From: Bacillota bacterium
GTDB taxonomy: Bacteria; Bacillota; Clostridia; Oscillospirales; Ruminococcaceae
Length of the DNA stretch: 9,860 bases
Assembly: GCA_023429685.1 (NCBI GenBank)
Contig: JAEZDF010000146.1
Location: 1-9,860, forward strand
Direction of reading: 5' to 3'
This document shows positions 1 to 6,627 of this stretch, one piece after another. Under the pieces are notes generated by a model, which saw only the letters and a program-made list of their open reading frames with translations, did no database searches and had not been told where the DNA came from. The stretch's first letter is position 1; every line of letters begins with the position of its first letter. The translations under genes and the position numbers were made by a program.

Positions 1-983
1 GAAGGGCGCAGCGGCTGTGACTCGTGGTTTTGGGTAACAACACCGATGATGCCGTTGCTTAGCCTCACACAGGTGCCCACAGGGTACGGGGCAACTTTAC
101 GCAAAAACAGTCGCACATACTCTTCATCAAACAGAGTACCCACACCGCCCATGATATACTCTATTGCCTCGCTGGGCAGATTGGGGCGACGATAGGGGCG
201 GTTGGAGGTCAGCGCGTCGTAAACATCGGCAATGGCGAGGATTCGCGCAAAGTCGGAGATATCACTGCCCGCAATGCCAAACGGGTATCCCGTGCCGTCA
301 TACCGTTCGTGATGGCTCAGGATGCCGTCGTAGGTTGCGGTGGGAATCATCTTTTTGCCTTTAAAGTAGTTTGCCGCATACAGGGGGTGTAGCTTTACAA
401 TTGCGTATTCCTGCTGGGATAGGCGACCGGGCTTATTTAATATTTCAAGCGGAACATCCAGCTTGCCAATATCGTGCAGCATGGCACAAAGCCCCAGCTC
501 ATACAGCTTGTTGGTGTTAAACCCGATGGTAAGCCCCATCGCAATGGCAAGCACCGCAACACTGAGCGAATGGTGATAGGTGTAGTCGTCATACATCTTC
601 AGGTCGATGATGTTGGTCATAAACTGACTATTGCGCGAGATATCCTCAATCAGGTTTTCGGTAATAGAGCCGATGGAATCAATCTGCCTAAGCACAACCG
701 CATCGCTTTGACCCTTAAAATTGATGTAAAGCTGTTTAATGCTTGCAACAGCTTTAATCTTAAGTTCTTCGTTGATACCGCCTTCGATTACAACGTCATC
801 ATTGACCCCGTCGTTGACGTAAGCGCCCGCAAACCCGCACGCCATCAATCGCTTGATATAGCCTTCTGTCAGTGTTTCGCCCCGTTTTAATAACACGGTG
901 GTGAAATCCTCGTAGTTATACAGTCGGATATCCCGCGAGATGACCATGCCCGAAACCAGTTGATTGGTAGGTAAAAAAATCAT
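1..983 (-). CDS. HD-GYP domain protein, probable cyclic-di-GMP phosphodiesterase (3' end cut by window edge)
   Basis: The frame is open from an ATG at 983 to the left edge, giving 327 codons with no stop, so the C-terminus is missing. Residues 1 to about 110 form a short N-terminal domain of the kind often seen before HD-GYP (an 'LVSGMVISRDI' opening, then 'KRGETLTEGYIKRL'). The HD-GYP core follows, with H137-H138, the HDIGK motif at H170-K174, H199-P200, H224-H225 in 'HHERYDGTGYP' (GTGYP at 230-234) and D253 in 'ARILAIADVYDAL'. These are the metal-binding and signature residues of the family, so an active enzyme is likely. Family members hydrolyse cyclic-di-GMP (some cGAMP) to linear or mononucleotide products; the substrate here is inferred. 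No receiver, PAS or membrane segment is visible, so it is probably cytosolic. AGGA/TAGGA lies 5-10 nt before the ATG. It has its own promoter after the acyltransferase gene. Confidence 0.93.
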   Translation of the reverse strand, partial: MIFLPTNQLVSGMVISRDIRLYNYEDFTTVLLKRGETLTEGYIKRLMACGFAGAYVNDGVNDDVVIEGGINEELKIKAVASIKQLYINFKGQSDAVVLRQIDSIGSITENLIEDISRNSQFMTNIIDLKMYDDYTYHHSLSVAVLAIAMGLTIGFNTNKLYELGLCAMLHDIGKLDVPLEILNKPGRLSQQEYAIVKLHPLYAANYFKGKKMIPTATYDGILSHHERYDGTGYPFGIAGSDISDFARILAIADVYDALTSNRPYRRPNLPSEAIEYIMGGVGTLFDEEYVRLFLRKVAPYPVGTCVRLSNGIIGVVTQNHESQPLRP

Positions 984-1048
984 AGTCGTCCTATCCTAAC
1001 TGCCCGCCGCTTTCTATCGTGCAATGATAGTTTATGCCGCGTTTGTGC

Positions 1049-1085
1049 ACATCTAGATAAGTCCATCGAATAAACAGACATCTAG
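1049..1085 (-). repeat. Repeated CTAGATGT in the HD-GYP leader, able to form a hairpin
   Basis: The octamer ACATCTAG on the plus strand (CTAGATGT on the transcribed strand) occurs at 1049-1056 and again at 1078-1085, 29 bp apart. The right-hand CTAGAT can pair with the ATCTAG formed by the left copy and its neighbours, because ATCTAGAT at 1051-1058 is itself palindromic. It lies between the promoter and the start codon. A regulatory role is inference only. Confidence 0.4.
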
Positions 1086-1113
1086 TTGTATAAAGCAGAA
1101 ATCAGTCTGATTC

Positions 1114-1142
1114 ATTTTACCATAAAATATCCTGTTTTTCAA
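1114..1142 (-). promoter_or_regulatory. Sigma-A promoter for the HD-GYP gene
   Basis: Reading the minus strand, TTGAAA (1142-1137) and TAAAAT (1119-1114) are separated by 17 nt, and a TGG triplet directly before the -10 makes it a TGn-extended box. The start of transcription would be near 1107, giving a leader of about 124 nt. The -35 box lies within a small AT-rich hairpin (AAACAG/CTGTTT, 1132-1146) just after the acyltransferase stop codon. That hairpin could act as a weak terminator, though no good U-tract follows. Confidence 0.65.
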
Positions 1143-1161
1143 ACAGATTAGTTAGAAAGAC

Positions 1162-2232
1162 TTACGCAATATATTGGTTTATTACGGGAATCTTACGCAA
1201 CAGGTAGACAATCGGGGTGCATAACAGCATAATCCAGCACGAAAAAGCAAGAACCGAAAGGGTGGGTTGCAAAATGGATATCGACATCCCGCCAAGCCCA
1301 AGCTCTAGCGGGATGATAAAAAAGTCGTGAATCAGATAAATACCATAGGTCAGCGATGAAAACAGCGAGATGCGCTTATCCCACCGTGCCCCAAAGCTCA
1401 GCGCATACAGCCGCTTTCTGCCAAAGGCGAGTAGTCCCACCGCGGTAATCACCACGTTGGCAGCGGTATTCGTGTATAAAATCTGTGTTGCGGTGCCGGT
1501 GTACAGCGAAAGGATTGAGGTGCCGGCAATCGTAATTACGACGCCGAATATCCCCGCTAGGCACAATATGCGCAGCGTCCGCGCGCTAAGGCGCAGCTTT
1601 TCCAGGCAAAAGCCCAGAAGAAACAACCCGATAAAGCCGGGCACCTGCATTACATATTGCATATACGCGTAGCTTGGTAATGAGCTAAGTAAAAAGGGCG
1701 ACCCGCCCGATACAATCAGCAGGGCAATGCTTACGGCGGTAAGCGTACGCACGGTTAAGCGCGCCACCAGCTTGCGCAGCAGGGGCGTTAACAGGTAAAG
1801 TCCTATCATCATGTACAAAAACCACAGGTGCCGTCGGGCACTCAGTGTAAATACCGCCACGACCCCGCCCAAAAGATCCCGCGCCGTGATTGTGCCATTG
1901 ACCAGTGCGGTTTCATACAGATGGTACGCGGTTGCCCAAAACAATAGCGAGCACAGCATACGCGGAATGTTCTTTTTTATCAGATCAGCGAAGGAGAGCG
2001 ATTTTGTCAGGTCTAAAAAGGCGCGACCGCTCATCATAACAAACGCCGCGATACACCAGCGGTTGGCGGCGTTAAACAGGTTTAGTACCTGCCAACGGAT
2101 GGATGAAACCGGCAAAGTGCTCCACTCGCACGCGGTAACGTGTATTACAATGACCGAAAAGATGGCGGCAATGCGGAAAATGTCGAGATACACCATGCGT
2201 TGCGTTGTGCTTGCTGTGGGCGTCTTTTGCAT
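1162..2232 (-). CDS. Acyltransferase 3 family integral membrane protein
   Basis: The product has 356 residues and is highly hydrophobic, with about ten predicted membrane segments by eye. The first segment carries the family signature, 'YLDIFRIAAIFSVIVIH', with conserved R20 and H31. Other family marks are a 'MMSGR' segment near 66-70 and 'RHLWFLYMMIGLYLLTPLLR' at 134-153, the latter typical of the WecH/OafA-like branch. Such enzymes move acetyl or other acyl groups onto surface sugars or lipids, with the acyl donor on the inner side of the membrane; the acceptor here is unknown. The start is supported by AAGAGG about 8 nt upstream. The gene lies 105 bp after the GT2-GtrA gene on the same strand with no terminator between, so the two are probably cotranscribed and act on the same envelope glycan. 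Length is normal for the family and nothing looks broken. Confidence 0.9.
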   Translation of the reverse strand: MQKTPTASTTQRMVYLDIFRIAAIFSVIVIHVTACEWSTLPVSSIRWQVLNLFNAANRWCIAAFVMMSGRAFLDLTKSLSFADLIKKNIPRMLCSLLFWATAYHLYETALVNGTITARDLLGGVVAVFTLSARRHLWFLYMMIGLYLLTPLLRKLVARLTVRTLTAVSIALLIVSGGSPFLLSSLPSYAYMQYVMQVPGFIGLFLLGFCLEKLRLSARTLRILCLAGIFGVVITIAGTSILSLYTGTATQILYTNTAANVVITAVGLLAFGRKRLYALSFGARWDKRISLFSSLTYGIYLIHDFFIIPLELGLGGMSISILQPTLSVLAFSCWIMLLCTPIVYLLRKIPVINQYIA

Positions 2233-2337
2233 CTCCTAGACCTCTTTTCAAAACACAATACCCCACTCCGTTTGGCGAAATGGGTGGTTTGCTCGATAAC
2301 TCGTATTACGATAGGCCGTGTGGTATTGGCCGCAGGT

Positions 2338-3399
2338 TTATTTTGCCCGCGAGCGGCGGCGAAAAACCCATTCGCGCTGAATCTGAAAGCTAATAACAAA
2401 CAGCAGCATGTCCACAAACACCTTGACGGGGATTGCGCTGATACCCAGAAGCTTGGTCAGCCAGAAAACAGAAACATAGGACGCTGTGGTTTGCAGGACG
2501 CACACAAAGCCATAGCGCACCAGAGAGTGCTTTTGCCCCTTGCAAAACACAATGTTGCGGTTAACCTGATAGTTGAACACAGCCGAGCCCACTCGCGCAA
2601 GATAGGTGGCAAAAAGGGTATTGTACGCAAGTGAAAGCTCCTTGGTCAGCGACAGGATGATGCTAAACAGTACGATGTCTACCAAAAACGACGCGATGGA
2701 TGAGAATAAAAACAAGATGATTAGCCCATAGATGCGCGCAGAGTCACGTAGCGCACGAAAATGAGACGAGCTGTTGCCGTCGATGTATATGGTCTCTATC
2801 TTTACTTCACGAATGGGAATGTCACGTTTCTTTGACTCTATGAGCACGCTGGAACAAAACTCGTACCGCTCCCCGCTCGCACCAATCAGATGTTTGAGCA
2901 GCTCCCGCGAATAGGCGCGCAGACCGGTCTGCGTATCCGAAACCTTGATGCCGCACAAAAACCGGAACACATTGCGGGTTATTACGTTGCCTGCTCGGCT
3001 TTTCCACGGAACATGAGCCCCGCCAAAATCACGCGAACCAAGTATCAGACAATCGGGGTACAGCATCAGTTCCTGCGCACAACGCAGGGTGTCGGCAGCG
3101 GCGTGTTGTCCGTCCGCGTCAAGCGTAACCACACCCACATGCTCCGGATAGTTAAGTAAAAAATAGTTGAAGGCGGTTTTTAAGGCACGCCCGTATCCCT
3201 GGTTCACGGCGTGGGTAAGCACCGTACAGTCAAAACGGGTCTGCGCCTCGCTGAAGACGGGTTCACATCGGGGATGACTGCCGTCGTTTACAACCACAAT
3301 CTCGCTAAAGCCAATCTCTGCAAGATGCGCAATGGTGTCTATCAGTTTTTTGTCCGGGTTGTACGCGGGTATAACCGCCACAACATTCACTTTGCTCAT
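2338..3399 (-). CDS. Bifunctional glycosyltransferase family 2 / GtrA-like membrane protein
   Basis: The product has 353 residues in two parts. Residues 1 to about 222 are a GT-A fold glycosyltransferase of the dolichyl/polyprenyl-phosphate sugar synthase type: 'IPAYNP' at 10-15, 'VVVNDGS' at 35-41, the nucleotide/metal motif DADGQH at 94-99, 'LGSRDF' at 120-125 and 'DTQTGLRAY' at 155-163. Residues about 226-349 carry four hydrophobic segments and a basic tail, matching the GtrA family. The first part is expected to load a sugar from a nucleotide donor onto undecaprenyl phosphate, and the second to help move or anchor the lipid-linked sugar. Such fusions are known in Clostridia. AAAGGAG sits 7 nt before the ATG. 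The acyltransferase follows on the same strand. The sugar identity cannot be read from sequence, and no GT-C type transferase to use the lipid-linked sugar is in the window. Confidence 0.93.
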   Translation of the reverse strand: MSKVNVVAVIPAYNPDKKLIDTIAHLAEIGFSEIVVVNDGSHPRCEPVFSEAQTRFDCTVLTHAVNQGYGRALKTAFNYFLLNYPEHVGVVTLDADGQHAAADTLRCAQELMLYPDCLILGSRDFGGAHVPWKSRAGNVITRNVFRFLCGIKVSDTQTGLRAYSRELLKHLIGASGERYEFCSSVLIESKKRDIPIREVKIETIYIDGNSSSHFRALRDSARIYGLIILFLFSSIASFLVDIVLFSIILSLTKELSLAYNTLFATYLARVGSAVFNYQVNRNIVFCKGQKHSLVRYGFVCVLQTTASYVSVFWLTKLLGISAIPVKVFVDMLLFVISFQIQREWVFRRRSRAK

Positions 3400-3608
3400 G
3401 AACAGGCTCCTTTAGGCTTGTGAAAAGCGTGTGTACCGCCCCCACAATGGTAGTTTGAGAATGCGCTGTGCCCATGTGTTAAGATTACCGCAATCAAATT
3501 GCACTGATACAACGATTTATGTATGCCAAATGATTCAGCACTCATCGTCTTTGCGTCAATACTATAACACGAGAAGAAAATAATGTAAATGTCACAACCG
3601 GTTCGCAA
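3400..3608 (-). promoter_or_regulatory. Intergenic leader of the GT2-GtrA gene with an extended -10 promoter
   Basis: These 209 bp separate the uracil-DNA glycosylase stop from the GT2-GtrA start. On the minus strand TATAGT (3566-3561) is preceded by TGT, giving a TGn-extended -10 box; the -35 region (TTACAT, 16 nt upstream) is poor. Transcription would begin near 3554 and leave a leader of about 155 nt. A small hairpin (GCAAT-caa-ATTGC, 3490-3502) is the only clear local structure. I see no strong intrinsic terminator for the glycosylase gene here, so readthrough is possible. No convincing gene is present: a 70-codon open frame across it lacks a good ribosome-binding site and any recognisable sequence. 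Confidence 0.45.
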
Positions 3609-4184
3609 TTACTGATATGTATGTGTGCAGATCTCCCTGATTTTACTGCGCAAAACTATCGTGTCTTCAAACGCTGCAGGTTTTAGCGACGAATTTCGCA
3701 GCAAGGCCGCGGGGTGCAATGTACCCATAATAAACCGACCGTCCCGCTCGATCCACTGCCCATGCTGTGCCGTTACCTTAAAATTTTCGCTGATAAATCG
3801 CTTTGCGGCAATGCGCCCGACGCACACGATAATCTTCGGGTTTATCAGTTCAATCTGTCGCGAGAGGTGCAACGCGCACGCCTTTTGTTCTTCGGGAAGC
3901 GGGTCGCGGTTTTCGGGCGGGCGGCATTTGATGATGTTTGCGATATAGATGTTTTTGTCTCGGTACAGCTCGATGGACGCAAGCAGGGTATCAAGCAGCT
4001 TTCCCGAACGCCCCACAAAGGGTATTCCCTGCTTGTCCTCCTCCGCGCCCGGTGCTTCACCGATAAACAGCACCTCTGCGTCGAGTGCGCCAACACCAAA
4101 CACCACATTTTGCCGTGTGTGGCACAATGCGCAATCGGTGCAGCTAATTACCGACTCTTTGAGCGTATTTAAATCGTTTATCAT
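3609..4184 (-). CDS. Family 4 uracil-DNA glycosylase, iron-sulfur type
   Basis: The product has 191 residues from the ATG at 4184. Motif A is 'GEAPGAEED' (42-50), the form that defines family 4, and the second active-site motif is 'GTLHPAALLR' with H157. Four cysteines, C15, C18, C87 and C103, are spaced as the ligands of the family's 4Fe-4S cluster; C21 is an additional nearby cysteine. 'IPFVGRSGKLLD' (54-65) and 'NIIKCRPPENRDP' (83-95) are also typical. The enzyme removes uracil from DNA after cytosine deamination or dUTP misincorporation, leaving an abasic site for base-excision repair. GGAGGA lies at 4200-4195. A TTG two codons upstream (4190-4188, 4 nt from that site) is an alternative start; I prefer the ATG, about 10 nt away. 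The gene is transcribed divergently from fhs. Confidence 0.95.
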   Translation of the reverse strand: MINDLNTLKESVISCTDCALCHTRQNVVFGVGALDAEVLFIGEAPGAEEDKQGIPFVGRSGKLLDTLLASIELYRDKNIYIANIIKCRPPENRDPLPEEQKACALHLSRQIELINPKIIVCVGRIAAKRFISENFKVTAQHGQWIERDGRFIMGTLHPAALLRNSSLKPAAFEDTIVLRSKIREICTHTYQ

Positions 4185-4213
4185 ATGCAATATTTCCTCC
4201 GAATGGCGTTTGC

Positions 4214-4238
4214 ATGGTATCTGCCGATATTATACCAT
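4214..4238 (-). promoter_or_regulatory. Promoter of the uracil-DNA glycosylase gene, framed by an inverted repeat
   Basis: On the minus strand a consensus TATAAT (4234-4229) is preceded by TGG (4237-4235), an extended -10 box; the -35 region is weak. The predicted start of transcription is near 4222, about 38 nt before the ATG. A 7-bp inverted repeat, ATGGTAT (4214-4220) and ATACCAT (4232-4238) with an 11-nt spacer, overlaps the -10 box and the start point, where a repressor would be expected to bind. Whether it is an operator or chance is open. Confidence 0.6.
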
Positions 4239-4295
4239 ATTTCAGTTGCTACAACTACTATAAAACAAAGGAAACGTCCCTGCGTGATTCCGCAC

Positions 4296-4324
4296 TTTTC
4301 CCCGGCTAAAATGTGTGATATAAT
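4296..4324 (+). promoter_or_regulatory. Promoter of fhs (extended -10)
   Basis: TATAAT at 4319-4324 matches the sigma-A -10 consensus and is preceded by TGA (4316-4318), a TGn extension. At 17 nt spacing the -35 position reads TTTTCC (4296-4301), a poor match, as is common for extended -10 promoters. Transcription would begin near 4331, giving a leader of about 113 nt before fhs. It faces away from the glycosylase promoter, with the two -10 boxes about 85 bp apart. Confidence 0.55.
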
Positions 4325-4336
4325 ATTTTGGTATGA

Positions 4337-4392
4337 GCCGCCCCAATACAAGGAGCAAAACAGACCCCACCTTTACTGGGTTGACGCGCGGC
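4337..4392 (+). promoter_or_regulatory. Possible folded leader upstream of fhs
   Basis: Nested complementary segments could form an arm with internal loops: GCCGC (4337-4341) with GCGGC (4388-4392), CCCA (4342-4345) with TGGG (4377-4380), and AAGG (4350-4353) with CCTT (4370-4373). It lies between the predicted transcription start and the fhs ribosome-binding site. It does not resemble the tetrahydrofolate riboswitch known upstream of some fhs genes. A T6 run at 4425-4430 follows, but no strong hairpin abuts it. Function is inference. Confidence 0.3.
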
Positions 4393-4443
4393 AATCGCAA
4401 CGGATACCGAGGTTAAGACGCAGATTTTTTGGAGGTGCCCCCA

Positions 4444-6111
4444 ATGTTGACAGATATCGAAATCGCTCAGGGCTGTACCATGCGCCCCATCACCGAGATT
4501 GCAAAAAATCTCGGCATCGGTGAGGAGGAACTGATTCCTTACGGGCGCTACAAGGCAAAGATAGAAGACGGTGTGTACGAGAGGCTGCAAAACAAGAAGG
4601 ACGGCAAACTCATCCTGGTTACCGCCATCAACCCCACCCCCGCCGGTGAGGGTAAAACCACCACCACCGTGGGGCTTGGTCAAGGCATGAACAAGCTCGG
4701 CAAGAATGCGGTAATTGCCCTGCGCGAGCCGTCGCTGGGTCCCGTGTTTGGCATGAAGGGCGGCGCCGCGGGCGGCGGCTACGCACAGGTGGTGCCGATG
4801 GAGGATATCAACCTGCACTTTACAGGGGATATGCACGCCATCACCGCTGCGAACAACCTGCTGTGTGCGGTGCTGGACAACCACATCCATCAAGGGAACG
4901 CGCTGGGTATTGACCCCCGCCGCATCCTGTTTAAACGCGCAATGGATATGAACGACCGCGCGCTGCGAAACGTAGTCGTCGGGCTTGGCGGCAAGGCAAA
5001 CGGCGTACCGCGCGAGGACGGCTTTATCATCACCGTCGCAAGCGAGGTCATGGCAATCTTGTGCCTATCCTCCGACTTTGCTGACCTCAAGCGTCGCTTG
5101 GGGGACATCCTTGTTGCATACCGCTATGACGGCGCTCCTGTGTACTGCAAAGAACTGCAGGCGGCAGGCTCTATGGCGGCACTGCTGAAGGAAGCCATTA
5201 AGCCAAACCTTGTTCAGACGCTGGAAAACACCCCCGCACTCGTGCACGGCGGTCCGTTTGCGAACATTGCGCATGGCTGTAACTCGGTTCGCGCCACCCG
5301 CCTTGCACTGAAGCTGGGCGATTACTGCATCACCGAGGCGGGCTTTGGCTCCGACCTTGGCGCGGAGAAGTTTTTGGACATTAAATGCCCGACCGCAGGG
5401 CTTTCGCCTTCCGCCATCGTGATTGTCGCGACCGCAAGGGCGCTGAAGTATAACGGCGGCGTCCCTAAGAATGAAACAACCCTTGAAAACGTCGCAGCAC
5501 TCTCAGACGGGCTTGAAAACCTGCGCGCGCATATAGAGAACATGAAGAAGTATGGCGTGCCGGTGGTTGTCGCCATCAACCGCTTTGCCTCGGACACCGA
5601 CGCGGAGCTTGCGCTGATTCAGGACGCCTGCACCGAGATGGACGCTGATTTTGCGCTGTCTGAGGTGTTTGCAAAGGGTGGCGAAGGTGCTTTAGAGCTT
5701 GCAAAAAAGGTGTGCGCTGCGTGCGAAAAGCCGTCGAATTTCCGTCCCTTGTATGACGAGACGCTTTCGGTCAAGGATAAGATTGCATGTGTTGCAAAAA
5801 CCATCTACGGCGCAAAGAACGTATTGTATAGCGCTGTCGCCGAAAAGGCAATCCGCGAAATTGAGGCACTGGGCAAGGGTAACCTGCGCGTGTGTATTGC
5901 AAAGACGCAGTACTCGCTCTCTGACGACCCCAAGCTGCTGTGCCGCCCCACCGATTTTGAGATTACCGTGCGGGATGTCCGCCTTTCGGCCGGTGCCGGG
6001 TTTGTGGTGGTACTCACCGGCGATATCATGACCATGCCGGGGCTGCCCAAAAAACCTGCGGCATGCTCGATTGACGTAGATGCCAGCGGCACGATTACCG
6101 GGCTATTTTAA
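4444..6111 (+). CDS. fhs: Formate--tetrahydrofolate ligase
   Basis: The product has 555 residues, the usual length of bacterial formyl-THF synthetase. The cytosolic enzyme joins formate to tetrahydrofolate using ATP, giving 10-formyl-THF for purine synthesis and initiator Met-tRNA formylation, or for the methyl branch of the Wood-Ljungdahl pathway in acetogens. The ATP-binding loop 'TPAGEGKTT' is at 65-73, followed by 'REPSLGPVFGMKGGAAGGG', a highly conserved family segment. The C-terminal 'TGDIMTMPGLPKKPAA' is also diagnostic. The ATG at 4444 is chosen because GGAGGTG (4431-4437) lies 6 nt upstream; a TTG at 4429 in the same frame would overlap this site. It heads a plus-strand run with tsaE 21 bp downstream. 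No folD, fchA or other Wood-Ljungdahl gene is in view, so acetogenesis cannot be inferred from this locus. Confidence 0.98.
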   Translation: MLTDIEIAQGCTMRPITEIAKNLGIGEEELIPYGRYKAKIEDGVYERLQNKKDGKLILVTAINPTPAGEGKTTTTVGLGQGMNKLGKNAVIALREPSLGPVFGMKGGAAGGGYAQVVPMEDINLHFTGDMHAITAANNLLCAVLDNHIHQGNALGIDPRRILFKRAMDMNDRALRNVVVGLGGKANGVPREDGFIITVASEVMAILCLSSDFADLKRRLGDILVAYRYDGAPVYCKELQAAGSMAALLKEAIKPNLVQTLENTPALVHGGPFANIAHGCNSVRATRLALKLGDYCITEAGFGSDLGAEKFLDIKCPTAGLSPSAIVIVATARALKYNGGVPKNETTLENVAALSDGLENLRAHIENMKKYGVPVVVAINRFASDTDAELALIQDACTEMDADFALSEVFAKGGEGALELAKKVCAACEKPSNFRPLYDETLSVKDKIACVAKTIYGAKNVLYSAVAEKAIREIEALGKGNLRVCIAKTQYSLSDDPKLLCRPTDFEITVRDVRLSAGAGFVVVLTGDIMTMPGLPKKPAACSIDVDASGTITGLF

Positions 6112-6132
6112 CACAAAAGGGAGTTGCTACCC

Positions 6133-6552
6133 GTGCAAAGACTGGTCTCACACAGCCCCGAACAAACCGAACAGATTGCCTGCGAGCTTGCCGGTACGCT
6201 GCTTGCAGGCGATGTGGTTGCGTTGCGCGGTGGCATGGGTGCCGGCAAAACCGCGTTTGTGCGCGGTCTTGCAAAGGGGCTTGCGGTGACAGGCGAGGTG
6301 GCAAGCCCGACGTTTGCGCTGGTGCACGAGCACGAGGGGCGTATTCCGCTTTACCATTTTGACATGTACCGGGTTACAACCATGGACGACCTGTACTCCA
6401 CCGGCTTCTTTGATTATCTGGATTCGGGCGCGGTGCTTGTGGTAGAGTGGAGCGAGAACATCGAGACCGCCCTGCCCCGCAAGCGTCTTGTGGTGACGCT
6501 TACCCCCATCTCGGACACAGAGCGGGAGATTGTGATCCAAAGCACAGAGTAG
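6133..6552 (+). CDS. tsaE: tRNA threonylcarbamoyladenosine biosynthesis ATPase TsaE
   Basis: The product has 139 residues. TsaE is the P-loop ATPase that works with TsaB and TsaD to transfer the threonylcarbamoyl group onto A37 of ANN-decoding tRNAs (t6A). The Walker A loop is 'GGMGAGKT' at 33-40, with G34 where many homologues have D. Other family marks are 'VASPTFALVHEH' (56-67), 'YHFDMYR' (74-80) and 'VVEWSENI' (103-110). I choose the GTG at 6133 because AAAGGGAG (6116-6123) is 9 nt upstream; a TTG at 6124 is in frame but abuts that site. It follows fhs by 21 bp, so the two are almost certainly cotranscribed, and tsaB is next. Confidence 0.95.
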   Translation: MQRLVSHSPEQTEQIACELAGTLLAGDVVALRGGMGAGKTAFVRGLAKGLAVTGEVASPTFALVHEHEGRIPLYHFDMYRVTTMDDLYSTGFFDYLDSGAVLVVEWSENIETALPRKRLVVTLTPISDTEREIVIQSTE

Positions 6553-6627
6553 CATGCTTATTTTTAACGTATCATAATTGTAGTGCGCCGCAAGTGGATG
6601 CCATAAAGAAAGGGCGCGGTCTTTATC

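Noticed and set aside
474..890. Plus-strand open frame opposite the HD-GYP gene
   Set aside because: The HD-GYP frame shows all catalytic motifs on the minus strand; the plus-strand frame shows no recognisable protein.
984..1107. Cyclic-di-GMP riboswitch before the HD-GYP gene
   Set aside because: A GTGCACAAACGC stretch looked loosely similar, but the tetraloop-receptor elements and overall stem plan of the GEMM-I motif are not visible.
2140..2634. Plus-strand 164-codon open frame across the acyltransferase and GT2-GtrA junction
   Set aside because: It is opposite two well-supported genes, has no ribosome-binding site, and its low-complexity composition has no family resemblance.
3594..3606. 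LexA-type SOS box near the uracil-DNA glycosylase gene
   Set aside because: GAACCGGTTG lacks the four-base spacer of the GAAC-N4-GTTC consensus and lies downstream of the gene, not at its promoter.
3714..4172. Plus-strand open frame opposite the uracil-DNA glycosylase gene
   Set aside because: The minus-strand frame carries all the family 4 motifs; this frame has none and is a by-product of it.
4381..4409. Second fhs promoter with -35 TTGACG
   Set aside because: TTGACG (4381-4386) is a good -35, but at 15-17 nt spacing only GATACC- or ATACCG-like sequences follow, which are poor -10 boxes.
4331..4443. Tetrahydrofolate riboswitch upstream of fhs
   Set aside because: The leader lacks the conserved GGAGAGUAG-like start and the matching 3' half of the known THF riboswitch core, so it was not called.
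4306..4893. Long minus-strand open frame antisense to the start of fhs
   Set aside because: It has no recognisable family features or good ribosome-binding site and simply mirrors the codon pattern of fhs.
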